64,000 bases of DNA from Roseiarcus sp963782255 (GTDB taxonomy: Bacteria; Pseudomonadota; Alphaproteobacteria; Rhizobiales; Beijerinckiaceae): contig CAWAIS010000001.1 of assembly GCA_963782255.1 (NCBI GenBank), positions 1,488,001 to 1,552,000 on the forward strand, read 5' to 3'. Position 1 is the stretch's first letter; each line of letters opens with the position of its first letter. Shown piece after piece: positions 9,251 to 18,177 of this stretch. Below the pieces are notes generated by a model that saw nothing but the letters and a program-made list of their open reading frames with translations, did no database searches and was not told where the DNA came from. Both the position numbers and the translations under genes were made by a program.

Positions 9251-10750
9251 TTAAGCGGCCGTTTGGCGATCCACGCCAATGAAATGTATGTCATACGTCT
9301 GCTTCGAATAGACAAGCGAAATCAATATGTTATCTATTCGTCTCTTTTTAGCGAAGCGAAGCACTAACCCGCCGCGGCGCTTCAGCCTCGGCCTGCTTTC
9401 CGCTTCCAGCTTCGCCGGCGCGTTCCAGCCGCGCGTCACCTCGGCCTCGTGGGTGACGAGCAGGGAGACCTGGCCCGAGAGGCCGGACCAGAAGTCCGGG
9501 CACAACGTGAGTTCGCCCTTCGTCCACCGCCATGGAGACGCGCTGCGCCGCTCCTCCGGATGCAGTCCGTCTTGCAGCCGCTCGTCGTCGAGGGAGACCG
9601 TGTGGGGTGCCCCGCGGCTTCCCGAGAAGACGAGCCCGTGGAGCATGACCCCGAGCGCGCGCGGGTCGGCGCCGCCGACAAGGGCCGGGACGAAGGCATT
9701 GGACTTCAGCCGGACATCCCGCGCGTCGGAGGGGAAGAGGAATACGGCGGCGTCGCCTTGCGTGAGCGGTCGATGAACCTCGCCGTCGACGATAAGATGC
9801 AGGTCGGCTTCGCGCGAAGGAGTCCAGCCGATCGCTTCGGCTCGCGCCATCAGGCGCTGACGCGCGAAGGCGAGAACCGGCCCGTCGAGCACGACCGGGC
9901 GGCAGAAGTCTGCGTGCGTCTTCTCTTGACCCCGATCGAAAGCGTCGAGGGGCGTCCCGGCTTCGTCGAAGAAACCGCGGTTGCCCATCTCCATGTAGCT
10001 CTCGGCCGGCAGGTTGTTGGCGATAAGGATGTCGTGGCTGTCGAGTTCGACGTGCCAGTATGAGACTTCGTCGACCTCGATCTGGGCGATGGTCGCGCCG
10101 TTGACGAGGTTCGCGGCCGGAATCAAGACCTCGCCGCAGAGATCGATGCAGATCGAATGACCGGTCGAGACGTAGAGATCCTGCGACGGCCGGTTCGGGC
10201 CGAACGCGTCTTCAGCGATTCGGATCGGACGCACGAGGCGCGGATTGGCGTGCGCGCGGCAGTCGACGACGCTATGGCCGAGCCACTTGACCCGGCGAAG
10301 CTCGCCTGAGCTTGTCTCAACAAGGTCGCCGACCTGGAGCGTTTCGACCGGCGCGTCGCCTCGCGCCGTGCGGATCAGCGTGCCCTCGACGAAGCAGGGG
10401 TTGGGCGTCAGTACGTTACTGACGAGAACATCGTAGCTGAGCGAACCCTCATGAAGAAACAATGAGGCGGTTGCGAGGCTGGTGGGCTGTTGCCCGGAAT
10501 AGGAAAAATTCAATGTGCCTAGACCATGAGTTCCGACCACGGCGTAAGGCGAGGTTGTTTGCGTCAATTGGAATTGAGTGAACGTTATGGAAGATGGATT
10601 TCCTCCTGGAATGGTCGCCGTCAGCGAGCCGGTCACGGTGTCGGTTGTGTAATCGACCGCTATGGTTCCCGTTATGGTGGCGAAAGTGTTTGTCGAGCCG
10701 TTTTCAAGTTTCACGTCCGTGAAAGTAATGTCTACAATGTTATCGGCCAT
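9251..10750 (-). CDS. Hint (hedgehog/intein) domain protein
   Basis: 499 residues. Residues 1-115 are Thr/Ser/Gly-rich, beta-type sequence without Cys. A Hint_2-type domain follows, starting at C119 (CFVEGTLIRTARGD), with the TGH block-B motif at 196-198 and a C-terminal block HVELDSHDILIANNLPAESY at about 233-252. The last 240 residues contain no other motif I recognise. Hint domains perform N-S acyl shifts for autoproteolysis or splicing. Here there is no C-extein junction of the intein type, so self-cleavage before C119 is the more likely activity, if any. There is no clear signal peptide. The 5' part of the gene is less GC-rich than its neighbours. Confidence 0.75.
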   Translation of the reverse strand: MADNIVDITFTDVKLENGSTNTFATITGTIAVDYTTDTVTGSLTATIPGGNPSSITFTQFQLTQTTSPYAVVGTHGLGTLNFSYSGQQPTSLATASLFLHEGSLSYDVLVSNVLTPNPCFVEGTLIRTARGDAPVETLQVGDLVETSSGELRRVKWLGHSVVDCRAHANPRLVRPIRIAEDAFGPNRPSQDLYVSTGHSICIDLCGEVLIPAANLVNGATIAQIEVDEVSYWHVELDSHDILIANNLPAESYMEMGNRGFFDEAGTPLDAFDRGQEKTHADFCRPVVLDGPVLAFARQRLMARAEAIGWTPSREADLHLIVDGEVHRPLTQGDAAVFLFPSDARDVRLKSNAFVPALVGGADPRALGVMLHGLVFSGSRGAPHTVSLDDERLQDGLHPEERRSASPWRWTKGELTLCPDFWSGLSGQVSLLVTHEAEVTRGWNAPAKLEAESRPRLKRRGGLVLRFAKKRRIDNILISLVYSKQTYDIHFIGVDRQTAA

Positions 10751-10986
10751 AACGTCGCCTCGCCCCGATGCGCCTAAGCCCGGATCGTGGCAGAGTAACA
10801 GCGAAATTGCTTTTGTCTATGGGCGACGCTGTGGCTTGGCTGCGTACATAATAAGAACAATTTTCAACTCAGCGTGATTTGCGTTGAAAGAACCTGTTCT
10901 CCACTGTCCGGGGAACGCTTTGCCTTTAGGTAAGGGATGGGCGCGCCACGTTAAGGCGCTCGGGGACAGTGCGGAGCGCTTCGGGC

Positions 10987-12315
10987 ATGCGAACCTGGAT
11001 CAAGGACCCTCTGGCGATTCTGGCCGAGGACGCCGAGCGGGGACTGATCGTCGAAGGCGCGCGGATCGTTGACCTGGTCGCTCGTGGCGAGACGCCGGGC
11101 GCCGTCGACGCCGTGTTCGACGCCTCCCGGCACGCGGTGCTACCGGGCCTCATCAACACCCATCATCACTTCTACCAGACGCTGACCCGAGCCCACCCTG
11201 ATGCGATCAACAAGGCGCTGTTTCCCTGGCTCATCGCGCTCTATCCGATCTGGTCGCGGCTGAAGCCGAGTCATCTGCGGCTGGCGGCGCGGCTGGCGCT
11301 GGCGGAGCTTCTGATGTCCGGCTGCACGACGGCGGCCGACCATCATTATCTTTACCCGGCCGGACTCGAGAACGCGGTCGACGTCGAGGTCGAGGAGGCG
11401 CTTGCGCTCGGCATGCGGATGACGGTGTCGCGCGGGTCAATGAACCTGTCCGTCAAGGACGGGGGTCTGCCGCCCGACAACGTCGTCCAGGACGAGGAGA
11501 CGATTCTCGCCGACAGCGAGCGCGTGCTGAAGCTCTTCCATGATCCGAAGCCCGGCGCGCAAATCCGCATCGCGCTCGCGCCTTGTTCGCCCTTCTCGAT
11601 CTCGAAGGACCTGATGAGCGAAAGCGCGCGTCTCGCCGAACGCCATGACTGCCAGCTGCACACGCATCTCTGCGAGACTGACGACGAGGAGCGGTTCTGC
11701 CTCAAGATGTATGGGCTGCGGCCGGTCGATCTCCTCGAGGAGACCGGGTGGATGTCGAGCCGCGTCTGGTTCGCCCATGGCGTCCATTTCAATGCCGACG
11801 AAATCTCGCGGCTGGGCAAGGCCAGAGTCGGCGTCTGCCACTGCGCGGCGTCGAACATGGTGCTCGCCTCGGGCATCTGCCGGACCTGCGAACTCGAGGC
11901 GGCGGGCGTCGCCGTAGGCCTCGGCGTCGACGGATCGGCGTCCAATGATTCGTCGAACATGATGGAAGCCGTTCGCCACGCGCTGATGATCGGACGCCTG
12001 CGCTACGGCGCGGAGAAAGTGACGCATCTCGACGTCTTGCGCTGGGCGACCGAAGGCTCGGCCCGCTGCCTCGGGCGCTCCGACATCGGCCGGATCGAGG
12101 AGGGCTACGAAGCAGACCTTGCTCTGTTCACGCTGGACGAAGCGCGATTTTCCGGCGCGCACGATCCGATCGCCGCGCTTGTCATGTGCGGCGCGCACCG
12201 CGCGGACCGGGTCATGATTGCGGGGAAATGGCGCCTCGTCGACGGCATGCCGGTCGGGCTCGACCTCGCGGCGCTGATCGCGGAGCATAAAGCCGCGGCG
12301 CGGGATTTTGCCTGA
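10987..12315 (+). CDS. 8-oxoguanine deaminase-like amidohydrolase
   Basis: 442 residues from ATG 10987. It is an amidohydrolase-superfamily deaminase: metal motif NTHHHFYQT, HTHLCETDDEE, AHGVHF, and GLGVDGSASNDSSNM near residue 315 that holds the catalytic Asp. The N-terminus (RTWIKDPLAIL) and the motif CHCAASNMVLASGICRTCELE match enzymes annotated as 8-oxoguanine deaminase rather than guanine deaminase or AtzB. The expected reaction is hydrolytic deamination of 8-oxoguanine to urate. It heads a same-strand series with transporter genes, the first only 32 bp downstream. Confidence 0.82.
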   Translation: MRTWIKDPLAILAEDAERGLIVEGARIVDLVARGETPGAVDAVFDASRHAVLPGLINTHHHFYQTLTRAHPDAINKALFPWLIALYPIWSRLKPSHLRLAARLALAELLMSGCTTAADHHYLYPAGLENAVDVEVEEALALGMRMTVSRGSMNLSVKDGGLPPDNVVQDEETILADSERVLKLFHDPKPGAQIRIALAPCSPFSISKDLMSESARLAERHDCQLHTHLCETDDEERFCLKMYGLRPVDLLEETGWMSSRVWFAHGVHFNADEISRLGKARVGVCHCAASNMVLASGICRTCELEAAGVAVGLGVDGSASNDSSNMMEAVRHALMIGRLRYGAEKVTHLDVLRWATEGSARCLGRSDIGRIEEGYEADLALFTLDEARFSGAHDPIAALVMCGAHRADRVMIAGKWRLVDGMPVGLDLAALIAEHKAAARDFA

Positions 12316-12347
12316 CGCCAGGCTTGCGGCGTCGCGCGCGTCGGGAA

Positions 12348-13106
12348 ATGATCGAATCCATGACCGCCCTCCTGATCCTCTTCATCGCATCGATCTGGGC
12401 GGGCGCGCAGAATGCGCTCGCGGGCGGCGGCTCGTTCATCACTTTGCCCTCGCTGATGCTGACGGGCATGGACGCGCGAGCGGCGAACATCACCTCGACC
12501 ATCGCGCTCTTTCCCGCGCAACTCGTCACGGGCTTCACCGGACGGTCGGACTCGGAGAGCCCGCCCGGCCTCACGATGACGACGCTCTTCGTCCTCAGCC
12601 TGATCGGCGGCGCGCTTGGCGCGCTCATTCTGTTGTGGACGCCGCCAACGGTCTTCGCCCGCCTCGTTCCGTGGCTCGTCCTGTTCGCGACCGCGCTCTT
12701 CGCCTGGGGCGGCTTTTTTCGCAAAGCCCCGCAACCGGGCAAGACGCATCTGCCGCCCTGGGGAGCGGCGGTCGTGCAATTCTTCATCGCCATCTACGGC
12801 GGCTATTTCGGCGGCGGAATCGGGTTCCTGATGATGGCTTCGCTGACGATGGCGGGCCTTGCGGTGCGCAACGCAGGCGCGAGCAAGAATATTCTCGCCG
12901 GCGTCATGAACGCCTCCGCGGTTGCGATTTTCGCGTTCTCGAGCGACGTTCATTGGATTCAAGCCGGCGTCACCGCGGTCGGCGCGTCCTTCGGCGGCTG
13001 GGCCGGCGCGCTGATGCTCAAGACGGTCAACGAAAGGCTCCTGAAACTCGGCGTGATCGCGATCGGCGTCGCGCTCACGATCGGGCTGTTCTGGAAGGCG
13101 GCGTAA
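12348..13106 (+). CDS. TauE/SafE (TSUP) family permease
   Basis: 252 residues from ATG 12348 (MIESMTALLILF). It is strongly hydrophobic with about eight membrane segments. The N-terminal GAQNALAGGGSFITLP motif and the mid-protein repeat YGGYFGGGIGFLMMA are the paired TSUP signatures. The family exports sulfite, sulfoacetate or other sulfur and organic anions. Its position directly after a purine deaminase does not define the substrate. Confidence 0.88.
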   Translation: MIESMTALLILFIASIWAGAQNALAGGGSFITLPSLMLTGMDARAANITSTIALFPAQLVTGFTGRSDSESPPGLTMTTLFVLSLIGGALGALILLWTPPTVFARLVPWLVLFATALFAWGGFFRKAPQPGKTHLPPWGAAVVQFFIAIYGGYFGGGIGFLMMASLTMAGLAVRNAGASKNILAGVMNASAVAIFAFSSDVHWIQAGVTAVGASFGGWAGALMLKTVNERLLKLGVIAIGVALTIGLFWKAA

Positions 13107-13131
13107 TCCTTAAAGCGTGGAGCGAGCGGAA

Positions 13132-13746
13132 GTGAATGTTGAGCTGTTTACGGCCTTCGTCCTGATCACGATCGTCTTGATCATCACGCCCGGCCCCATC
13201 GTCACCCTCATCATATCGACGGGCGCTACCCAGGGTCCGCGGGCTGCGCTGACAACCGTCGCCGGCACGACGCTCGGTAGCGCCTTGCTGCTGTCGGCGA
13301 TAGCCTTCGGGTTGGACTGGGTGCACGCGCACGCCGATCAGTTGTTCGAAGCGCTGCGCTGGACTGGCGCGGCCTACCTCGTTTGGCTCGGCGTGCAGGC
13401 TTGGCGGCATGCGGGAGAGGGCGGCCAGAGGTTGATGGAGACAGGGCGGACCCAGTTCGCGCGCGGATTGCTGGTCGCGCTGTCGAACCCGAAGACGATT
13501 GTCTTCTTCACCGCCTTCCTGCCGCAATTCATCGACCAGCGTCTGCCGGCGGGACCGCAATTGGCCGCGATGTGCGTCGTCTCGGTCTGTCTCGCCGCGG
13601 CGTCGGATTCCGCTTGGGCGGTCGCGTCGGGTCTCGGACGCGCGTGGTTCATGCGACCAAAGCAGGCGAAATTGCTCGGCCGACTCTCCGGAACCGTTTT
13701 GATCGGCGGGGGCATATGGCTTTCCCTGGCCAGACGCCCGAACTGA
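13132..13746 (+). CDS. LysE/RhtB family translocator
   Basis: 204 residues starting at GTG 13132, preferred over GTG 13117 because GGAG at 13119-13122 is correctly spaced and the family N-terminus fits. The conserved opening segment ITPGPIVTLIISTGATQGPRA and the central GLLVALSNPKTIVFFTAFLPQF mark LysE-type amino-acid exporters with about six membrane helices. The cargo is unknown. Confidence 0.88.
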   Translation: MNVELFTAFVLITIVLIITPGPIVTLIISTGATQGPRAALTTVAGTTLGSALLLSAIAFGLDWVHAHADQLFEALRWTGAAYLVWLGVQAWRHAGEGGQRLMETGRTQFARGLLVALSNPKTIVFFTAFLPQFIDQRLPAGPQLAAMCVVSVCLAAASDSAWAVASGLGRAWFMRPKQAKLLGRLSGTVLIGGGIWLSLARRPN

Positions 13747-13802
13747 TCGGTCGAGGTCCGGAAGTCTATCGCGCCGACCAGCCGGCGGGCCGAGGATTAT
13801 CG

Positions 13803-14546
13803 ATGTCGAACCTGACAACAGTTGTTTCTGTCGCGGGGGCCTCGTTCGTCGCCTCGTTCGTCGAGGCGGTCGAAGCCCTGACGGTCGTGCTGGCGGTGGG
13901 CCTTGCGCGCGGCTGGCGTCCGGCGCTCACGGGAGCGGCGGTAGCATTGGCGACGCTCGCGCTCATTGTCGCGAGCGCCGGGCCGCTGATCGGCCGGATT
14001 CCGATTCATGCGCTGCAGGCGACCGTCGGCGTCCTCTTGCTCCTCTTCGGCCTGCGTTGGCTGCGCAAGGCGATCCTGCGATCGATCGGCGTGATCGCTC
14101 TCCATGACGAGGACGAGGCGTTTCGGCGTGAGACCCGCGAACTCACCGACCTCGAGCTTGAGCGATCCGCTGGCCTCGACTGGATCGCCGGCGTGACCTC
14201 CTTCAAGGCGGTGCTGCTCGAGGGAGTCGAGGTCGTCTTCATCGTCATCGCCGTCGGCGCCGGGGGGCTTCTGTGGCTCGCGAGCTTAGGCGCCGTAGCG
14301 GCCTGCCTCGTTGTGGCCGCGACTGGAGCGGCCGCGCTGGGGCCGCTCTCTCAGGTTCCGGAAAATGCGCTCAAATTTGCGGTCGGCGTGATGCTTTCGG
14401 CCTTTGGCCTGTTCTGGACCGGCGAGAGTCTCGGGGTCGCGTGGCCGGGAGGCGACGCGGCGATCTTCGCTTTCGCCGCGCTGTTCCTCGGCGTTGGAGC
14501 CGCGCTGGTTGCGCTCTTGCGGCCGAAACCGATGGAGCCCGCATGA
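13803..14546 (+). CDS. COG4280-like membrane protein with duplicated E-x-V-E motif
   Basis: 247 residues and about seven membrane segments. Two halves each begin with a similar helix: FVEAVEALTVVLAVG (E21, E24) and LLEGVEVVFIVIAVG (E140, E143). This internal duplication with paired glutamates in the membrane recalls cation transporters of the FTR1 and GDT1 type, but the match is at motif level only. It resembles uncharacterised COG4280 proteins. Its stop overlaps the start of the next gene by four bases (ATGA), so the two are probably translationally coupled. Confidence 0.7.
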   Translation: MSNLTTVVSVAGASFVASFVEAVEALTVVLAVGLARGWRPALTGAAVALATLALIVASAGPLIGRIPIHALQATVGVLLLLFGLRWLRKAILRSIGVIALHDEDEAFRRETRELTDLELERSAGLDWIAGVTSFKAVLLEGVEVVFIVIAVGAGGLLWLASLGAVAACLVVAATGAAALGPLSQVPENALKFAVGVMLSAFGLFWTGESLGVAWPGGDAAIFAFAALFLGVGAALVALLRPKPMEPA

Positions 14547-14767
14547 TCGGCGAAGTCGTCAAGCAACTCGTTGGCCTCTTCGTCGACGACGAATTCATGG
14601 CCGTCGGGATCCTCGTCGCGGTCGCCGTCGTCGCGCTCTTAACTCTGCTTGGCGTTTTGCCGACATGGACGGCCGGCCTTGTGCTGGCCGTCTCCTTGCC
14701 GAGCGTGCTTGCGGCAAGCGTCATGCGCAGCGTGCAGCGGGCGCGGCGAACTGGCCCGCAGGAGTAG
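14543..14767 (+). CDS. Small two-helix membrane protein coupled to the upstream permease
   Basis: 74 residues (MIGEVVKQLVGLFVDDEFMAVG...). There are two hydrophobic segments at about 20-40 and 44-60 and a basic C-terminus (MRSVQRARRTG). The start codon overlaps the upstream stop (ATGA, 14543-14546), which supports a real gene and a partner role for the COG4280-like protein. No family recognised. Confidence 0.65.
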   Translation: MIGEVVKQLVGLFVDDEFMAVGILVAVAVVALLTLLGVLPTWTAGLVLAVSLPSVLAASVMRSVQRARRTGPQE

Positions 14768-14903
14768 GCGTTGCGCGCCTCGCCGCGCACGACGCGGGGC
14801 ACGCGCAATCACCGAAAGCGTGAAAACTGACGGCCTTGCCGGTCTTGAGATTGTCGCGTTCGCGCGCCAAGAGGCGTTTTTTGCAAAGACGAGACTTGTC
14901 CTC

Positions 14904-15479
14904 ATGAAAGCGTTTGCTCCGCCTCACGTCGTCGCAGTCCACCACCCGGTCTTGCGGACGATTCACTGGCTGATGGCGTTCTTGATCTTCGTCGCGCTCG
15001 CGCTCGGCGTATGGTCGACGCAACTGCCGCGCGGCGATCTTCGCTCGGAGGTCCTGTTCGTCCACAAGTCGTTCGGGGTCACGGTGCTCGCGCTCGTCAT
15101 CCTGCGCGTTGTCGTCCGGTTGATTGCCGGCGCCCCGGACTATGCCGCGCCGCTTGGCCGGCTCCTCCACGCGGCCGCGAACGCCGCGCATCTTGCGCTC
15201 TACGGTCTCATGATCGCTCTTCCCGTCACTGGCTATCTTACGTCCAGCGCCGGGGGGCATGAGGTCTCGTTCTTCGGCCTCTTCGACCTGCCGAACTTCG
15301 TCCCCAGGGACAAGGCGCTCGACGAGGGGGCGGGCGAGGCGCATGAGATATTCGCATGGGCGATTGGGGCGACGCTCTTCCTTCATCTGGCGGCGGTCGT
15401 GTGGCACGCGCGATTCAAGCGCGACACGGTGCTGACGCGCATGTGGCCGCGTTTCGCGCCGCGGGCGGCCGTGCGCTGA
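14904..15479 (+). CDS. Cytochrome b561
   Basis: 191 residues. It has four membrane helices with the heme-ligating histidines of bacterial b561: H18 in the first helix region (LRTIHWLMAF), HKSFGVTVL, and later the HLALYGLM and HEIFAWAIGATLFLHLAAVVWH segments. These di-heme proteins oxidise quinol and pass electrons to oxygen or periplasmic acceptors, or dissipate superoxide. ATG 14904 gives the normal family length. Confidence 0.88.
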   Translation: MKAFAPPHVVAVHHPVLRTIHWLMAFLIFVALALGVWSTQLPRGDLRSEVLFVHKSFGVTVLALVILRVVVRLIAGAPDYAAPLGRLLHAAANAAHLALYGLMIALPVTGYLTSSAGGHEVSFFGLFDLPNFVPRDKALDEGAGEAHEIFAWAIGATLFLHLAAVVWHARFKRDTVLTRMWPRFAPRAAVR

Positions 15480-15556
15480 CTCGCCGCCCGCCTCGATCTC
15501 GCAAAAGCAGGGCCCCCGTGCTATATCTTTGGCCTAACAGGGGTGAGAGGTTCGTC

Positions 15557-16387
15557 ATGGCGCAAGGTTTGACCGCCCGGATCGTCGGGCTTGCCGGCAG
15601 CGATCCGCTGTTCGCGCGCATTCGGCAGGAAGCGGAAGAGGCGATGGGTCGCGAGCCGGAACTGGCGACGTTCCTGATGACGACGATCCTGAACCACGAG
15701 ACGCTCGAAAGCTCGGTCGCCTACCGGGTCGCGGCGCGGCTCGACAATCCGGACGTGTCCGCAGCGTTGATCCGCCAGACCTTCGCCGAGGCGATCGCGC
15801 GCGATCCCTCGATCGGCGAAGGGTTCCGGGCGGATATCATGGCGGTCGCCGACCGCGACCCGGCCTGCCTCCGGATGATGGAGCCGCTGCTCTATTTCAA
15901 GGGGTTCCAGGCGCTCCAGGCCTATCGCCTCTCGCATTGGCTCCTGAAGGCTGGCAGGCGCGACTTCGCGCTCAGCCTGCAGAGCCTTTCCTCTGCGGCG
16001 TTCGGGGTCGACATCAACCCCGCCGCGCGCATCGGCAAGGGCGTGTTCATCGATCACGCGACCGCGCTCGTGGTCGGGGAGACGACGGTGATCGAGGACA
16101 ATGTCTCGATCCTGCAAGGCGTCACCCTCGGCGGAACGGGCAAGGAGACCGGCGACCGGCATCCAAAGATTCGTCACGGCGTTCTGATCGGCGCCGGGGC
16201 CAAGATTCTCGGCAACATCGAGATCGGCTATTGCGCGCGCGTCGCGGCGGGGTCGGTCGTCCTTGCGCCTGTGCCGCACAACAAGACGGTCGCCGGCGTG
16301 CCGGCGCGCATCGTCGGCGAAGCGGGTTGCGCGGAGCCGGCGCGCGACATGAACCAGATCCTGGCCGATAAGGCGGGCGAGGCCTAA
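15557..16387 (+). CDS. cysE: Serine O-acetyltransferase
   Basis: 276 residues. The N-terminal helical SAT domain (DPLFARIRQEAEEAMGREPEL) is followed by a left-handed beta-helix of hexapeptide repeats. The catalytic His/Asp region GVFIDHATALVVGETTVIEDNVSILQGVTLGGTGKE is at about 155-190. CysE acetylates serine with acetyl-CoA, the first step of cysteine synthesis. The DUF3126 gene directly downstream is a frequent alphaproteobacterial neighbour. Confidence 0.95.
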   Translation: MAQGLTARIVGLAGSDPLFARIRQEAEEAMGREPELATFLMTTILNHETLESSVAYRVAARLDNPDVSAALIRQTFAEAIARDPSIGEGFRADIMAVADRDPACLRMMEPLLYFKGFQALQAYRLSHWLLKAGRRDFALSLQSLSSAAFGVDINPAARIGKGVFIDHATALVVGETTVIEDNVSILQGVTLGGTGKETGDRHPKIRHGVLIGAGAKILGNIEIGYCARVAAGSVVLAPVPHNKTVAGVPARIVGEAGCAEPARDMNQILADKAGEA

Positions 16388-16470
16388 AGCCTCGCCTCCG
16401 CACTTGTGGAGAGCCGCCGCTTTGTGGCAAAGCCTGCGCGTCCGAACAACGAGCAGGATCGGGTAGCCGG

Positions 16471-16866
16471 GTGGATAAAGCCGAGATCGTCAAGCTGCGC
16501 GAATTCCTGCGCAAGTCGTTTGGCGCGCCGAAGTTGCAGGTGACGCCGAGTTCGAAGTTCGCCGAGGCCGCGGACGTGTCGCTCGGCGAACGAAAGATCG
16601 GCGCGATCACGGTGGACGACGAGGACGGCGACCGGTCGTTTGCCTTTGAGATGAAGGTGCCGGTGGGGCGCCCCGTGCTGCAGGACTACCTGAGGAAACT
16701 GTTCGAGAACGACAAGCTGACCGTCTCGGCGAGGTTGAAAAAGACGGATTCCGTCGAACTCAACAACGGCCCAGAATTCCTTGGAATCGTGTCGGCCGAC
16801 GATCCGAAGGGACAGACCTTCACGCTTCAGATGGCGATCCTGGATATCGACCTCGACGAGGAATGA
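16471..16866 (+). CDS. DUF3126 protein, tandemly duplicated
   Basis: 131 residues from GTG 16471. Residues 1-63 and 66-131 align with each other: KLREFLRKSFGAPKLQV / LQDYLRKLFENDKLTV, then VSLGERKIGAITVDDEDGDRSFAFEM / LNNGPEFLGIVSADDPKGQTFTLQM. From memory, single DUF3126 proteins of alphaproteobacteria are about 60-70 residues, so this looks like a fused tandem duplication. Function is unknown. The genomic position after cysE is typical of the family. Confidence 0.75.
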   Translation: MDKAEIVKLREFLRKSFGAPKLQVTPSSKFAEAADVSLGERKIGAITVDDEDGDRSFAFEMKVPVGRPVLQDYLRKLFENDKLTVSARLKKTDSVELNNGPEFLGIVSADDPKGQTFTLQMAILDIDLDEE

Positions 16867-16873
16867 GATTCCA

Positions 16874-17413
16874 ATGCCGCTCTATTCGCTGGAAGGACGT
16901 CGCCCGACGCTGCCGCCTAAGGGCTGCTGCTGGGTCGCGCCGAGCGCCTGCCTGATCGGAGACGTCACGCTTGGGACCGACGCCGGCGTTTGGTTCGGGG
17001 CGGTCTTGCGAGGGGACAACGAGCCGATCGTCGTGGGCGCGCGGACGAACATCCAGGAAGGGTGCACGCTCCACACCGACATGGGGTTTCCGCTTCAGAT
17101 CGGCGACGACTGCACGATCGGCCACAACGCCATCCTGCACGGTTGCACAATCGGCGATGGCGCGTTGATCGGCATGGGCGCGGTTGTGCTCAATGGCGCG
17201 AAGATCGGGCGCGGATGCCTCGTCGGCGCACGGGCGCTGATCACGGAGGGAAAGAGCTTTCCCGATCACTCGGTGATCGTCGGCGCCCCGGCCAAGGCAG
17301 TCCGTACGCTCGACGCGGAAGGCCTCACTGCGCTTCGCGCCTCAGCGAGCCACTATGTCGAGAAGTGGCGCCATTTTGCGTCGGGGCTGAGGCCGCTGGA
17401 CGACCAGCCGTAG
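16874..17413 (+). CDS. Gamma-carbonic anhydrase family protein
   Basis: 179 residues of hexapeptide-repeat beta-helix, starting 7 bp after the DUF3126 stop. Conserved family blocks include GDVTLGTDAGVWFGAVLRGDNEPI, NIQEGCTLHTDMG and CTIGHNAILHGCTIGDGALIGMGA, whose histidines are the expected zinc ligands. The C-terminal helix closes the trimer. Many members in this clade (PaaY/YrdA-like) have weak or no measured carbonic anhydrase activity, so the enzymatic role is uncertain. Confidence 0.88.
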   Translation: MPLYSLEGRRPTLPPKGCCWVAPSACLIGDVTLGTDAGVWFGAVLRGDNEPIVVGARTNIQEGCTLHTDMGFPLQIGDDCTIGHNAILHGCTIGDGALIGMGAVVLNGAKIGRGCLVGARALITEGKSFPDHSVIVGAPAKAVRTLDAEGLTALRASASHYVEKWRHFASGLRPLDDQP

Positions 17414-17425
17414 TCCCTGGCGGGG

Positions 17426-18088
17426 TCAGAGGACAATATCCTCGCTTAACCGCTCTTCCGGCAGCGGTCGCGAGAATTCGACTGCAATTCCCTTGTCGAG
17501 CAGGCGCACGACACGGGCTGGCGTGGAGCCGACAAGCACCCGGGCGCCAATCGCCACTTGTCCTTCGACGGCGATCGCTGCGCCCGACATCGAGAGATCG
17601 ATCACACTGGCCGCGAACTCGTGTCCGTTTGGAAGCTTCAGTATCGTGCGTGGATCGCGCGGCGCGATCCGTTCGTGGCGGCGATCTTCGGGCAGTCCGA
17701 GCAAAGCCCGGTTCGCGAGCCAGGTCAATTGATCCGCCAGTCTGTCGCGTTTGGCGAGCGGAAGCTTCATTTGAATCGCGAAGCCGCCGGGAAACGTGCG
17801 GGCGACGGCTCCCTCGAGGCGGCCGACCTGGTTCAGGTACGTGACAATCCGCTCGCCGGACTGGACGCCAGCCTCGGAGGCGAACGCGATTCCGCCCGGG
17901 GACATGTCGATCGTCACGCAGTCGAATTCCTGGCGATCGGATCGCATGAAGCGTCCGGTCAGCCGGACCTTTACACGCTGATGCCGTCGGCGTTCGACGG
18001 CCGCAGGCTCGGTGATGCTCCATGCTAAGGCGCTCACGAGCAGGTGCTCCTGGGTCCGGCTCGTCGCGCCGGTCATCGACAAGGACAA
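17426..18088 (-). CDS. Tandem PilZ-domain protein (c-di-GMP binding)
   Basis: 220 residues with two PilZ modules. The first has ERRRHQRVKVRL followed by DMSPGGIAFAS (about 32-70); the second has EDRRHERIAPRD followed by DLSMSGAAIAV (about 135-175). Both keep the RxxxR and D-x-S-x-x-G elements that bind cyclic di-GMP. It has no membrane segment or output domain, so it may act as a c-di-GMP-responsive adaptor. It converges with the carbonic anhydrase gene and lies just downstream of the PAS protein gene. The start could also be the ATG at 18073. Confidence 0.85.
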   Translation of the reverse strand: MSLSMTGATSRTQEHLLVSALAWSITEPAAVERRRHQRVKVRLTGRFMRSDRQEFDCVTIDMSPGGIAFASEAGVQSGERIVTYLNQVGRLEGAVARTFPGGFAIQMKLPLAKRDRLADQLTWLANRALLGLPEDRRHERIAPRDPRTILKLPNGHEFAASVIDLSMSGAAIAVEGQVAIGARVLVGSTPARVVRLLDKGIAVEFSRPLPEERLSEDIVL

Positions 18089-18177
18089 TGAACTGCGCCG
18101 AGCAACTAACGATCTCGCGACTGTAAGGCGCGAGCATTAAGACGATATTACCCAGACTATATCCCGTAACGTGAGTT

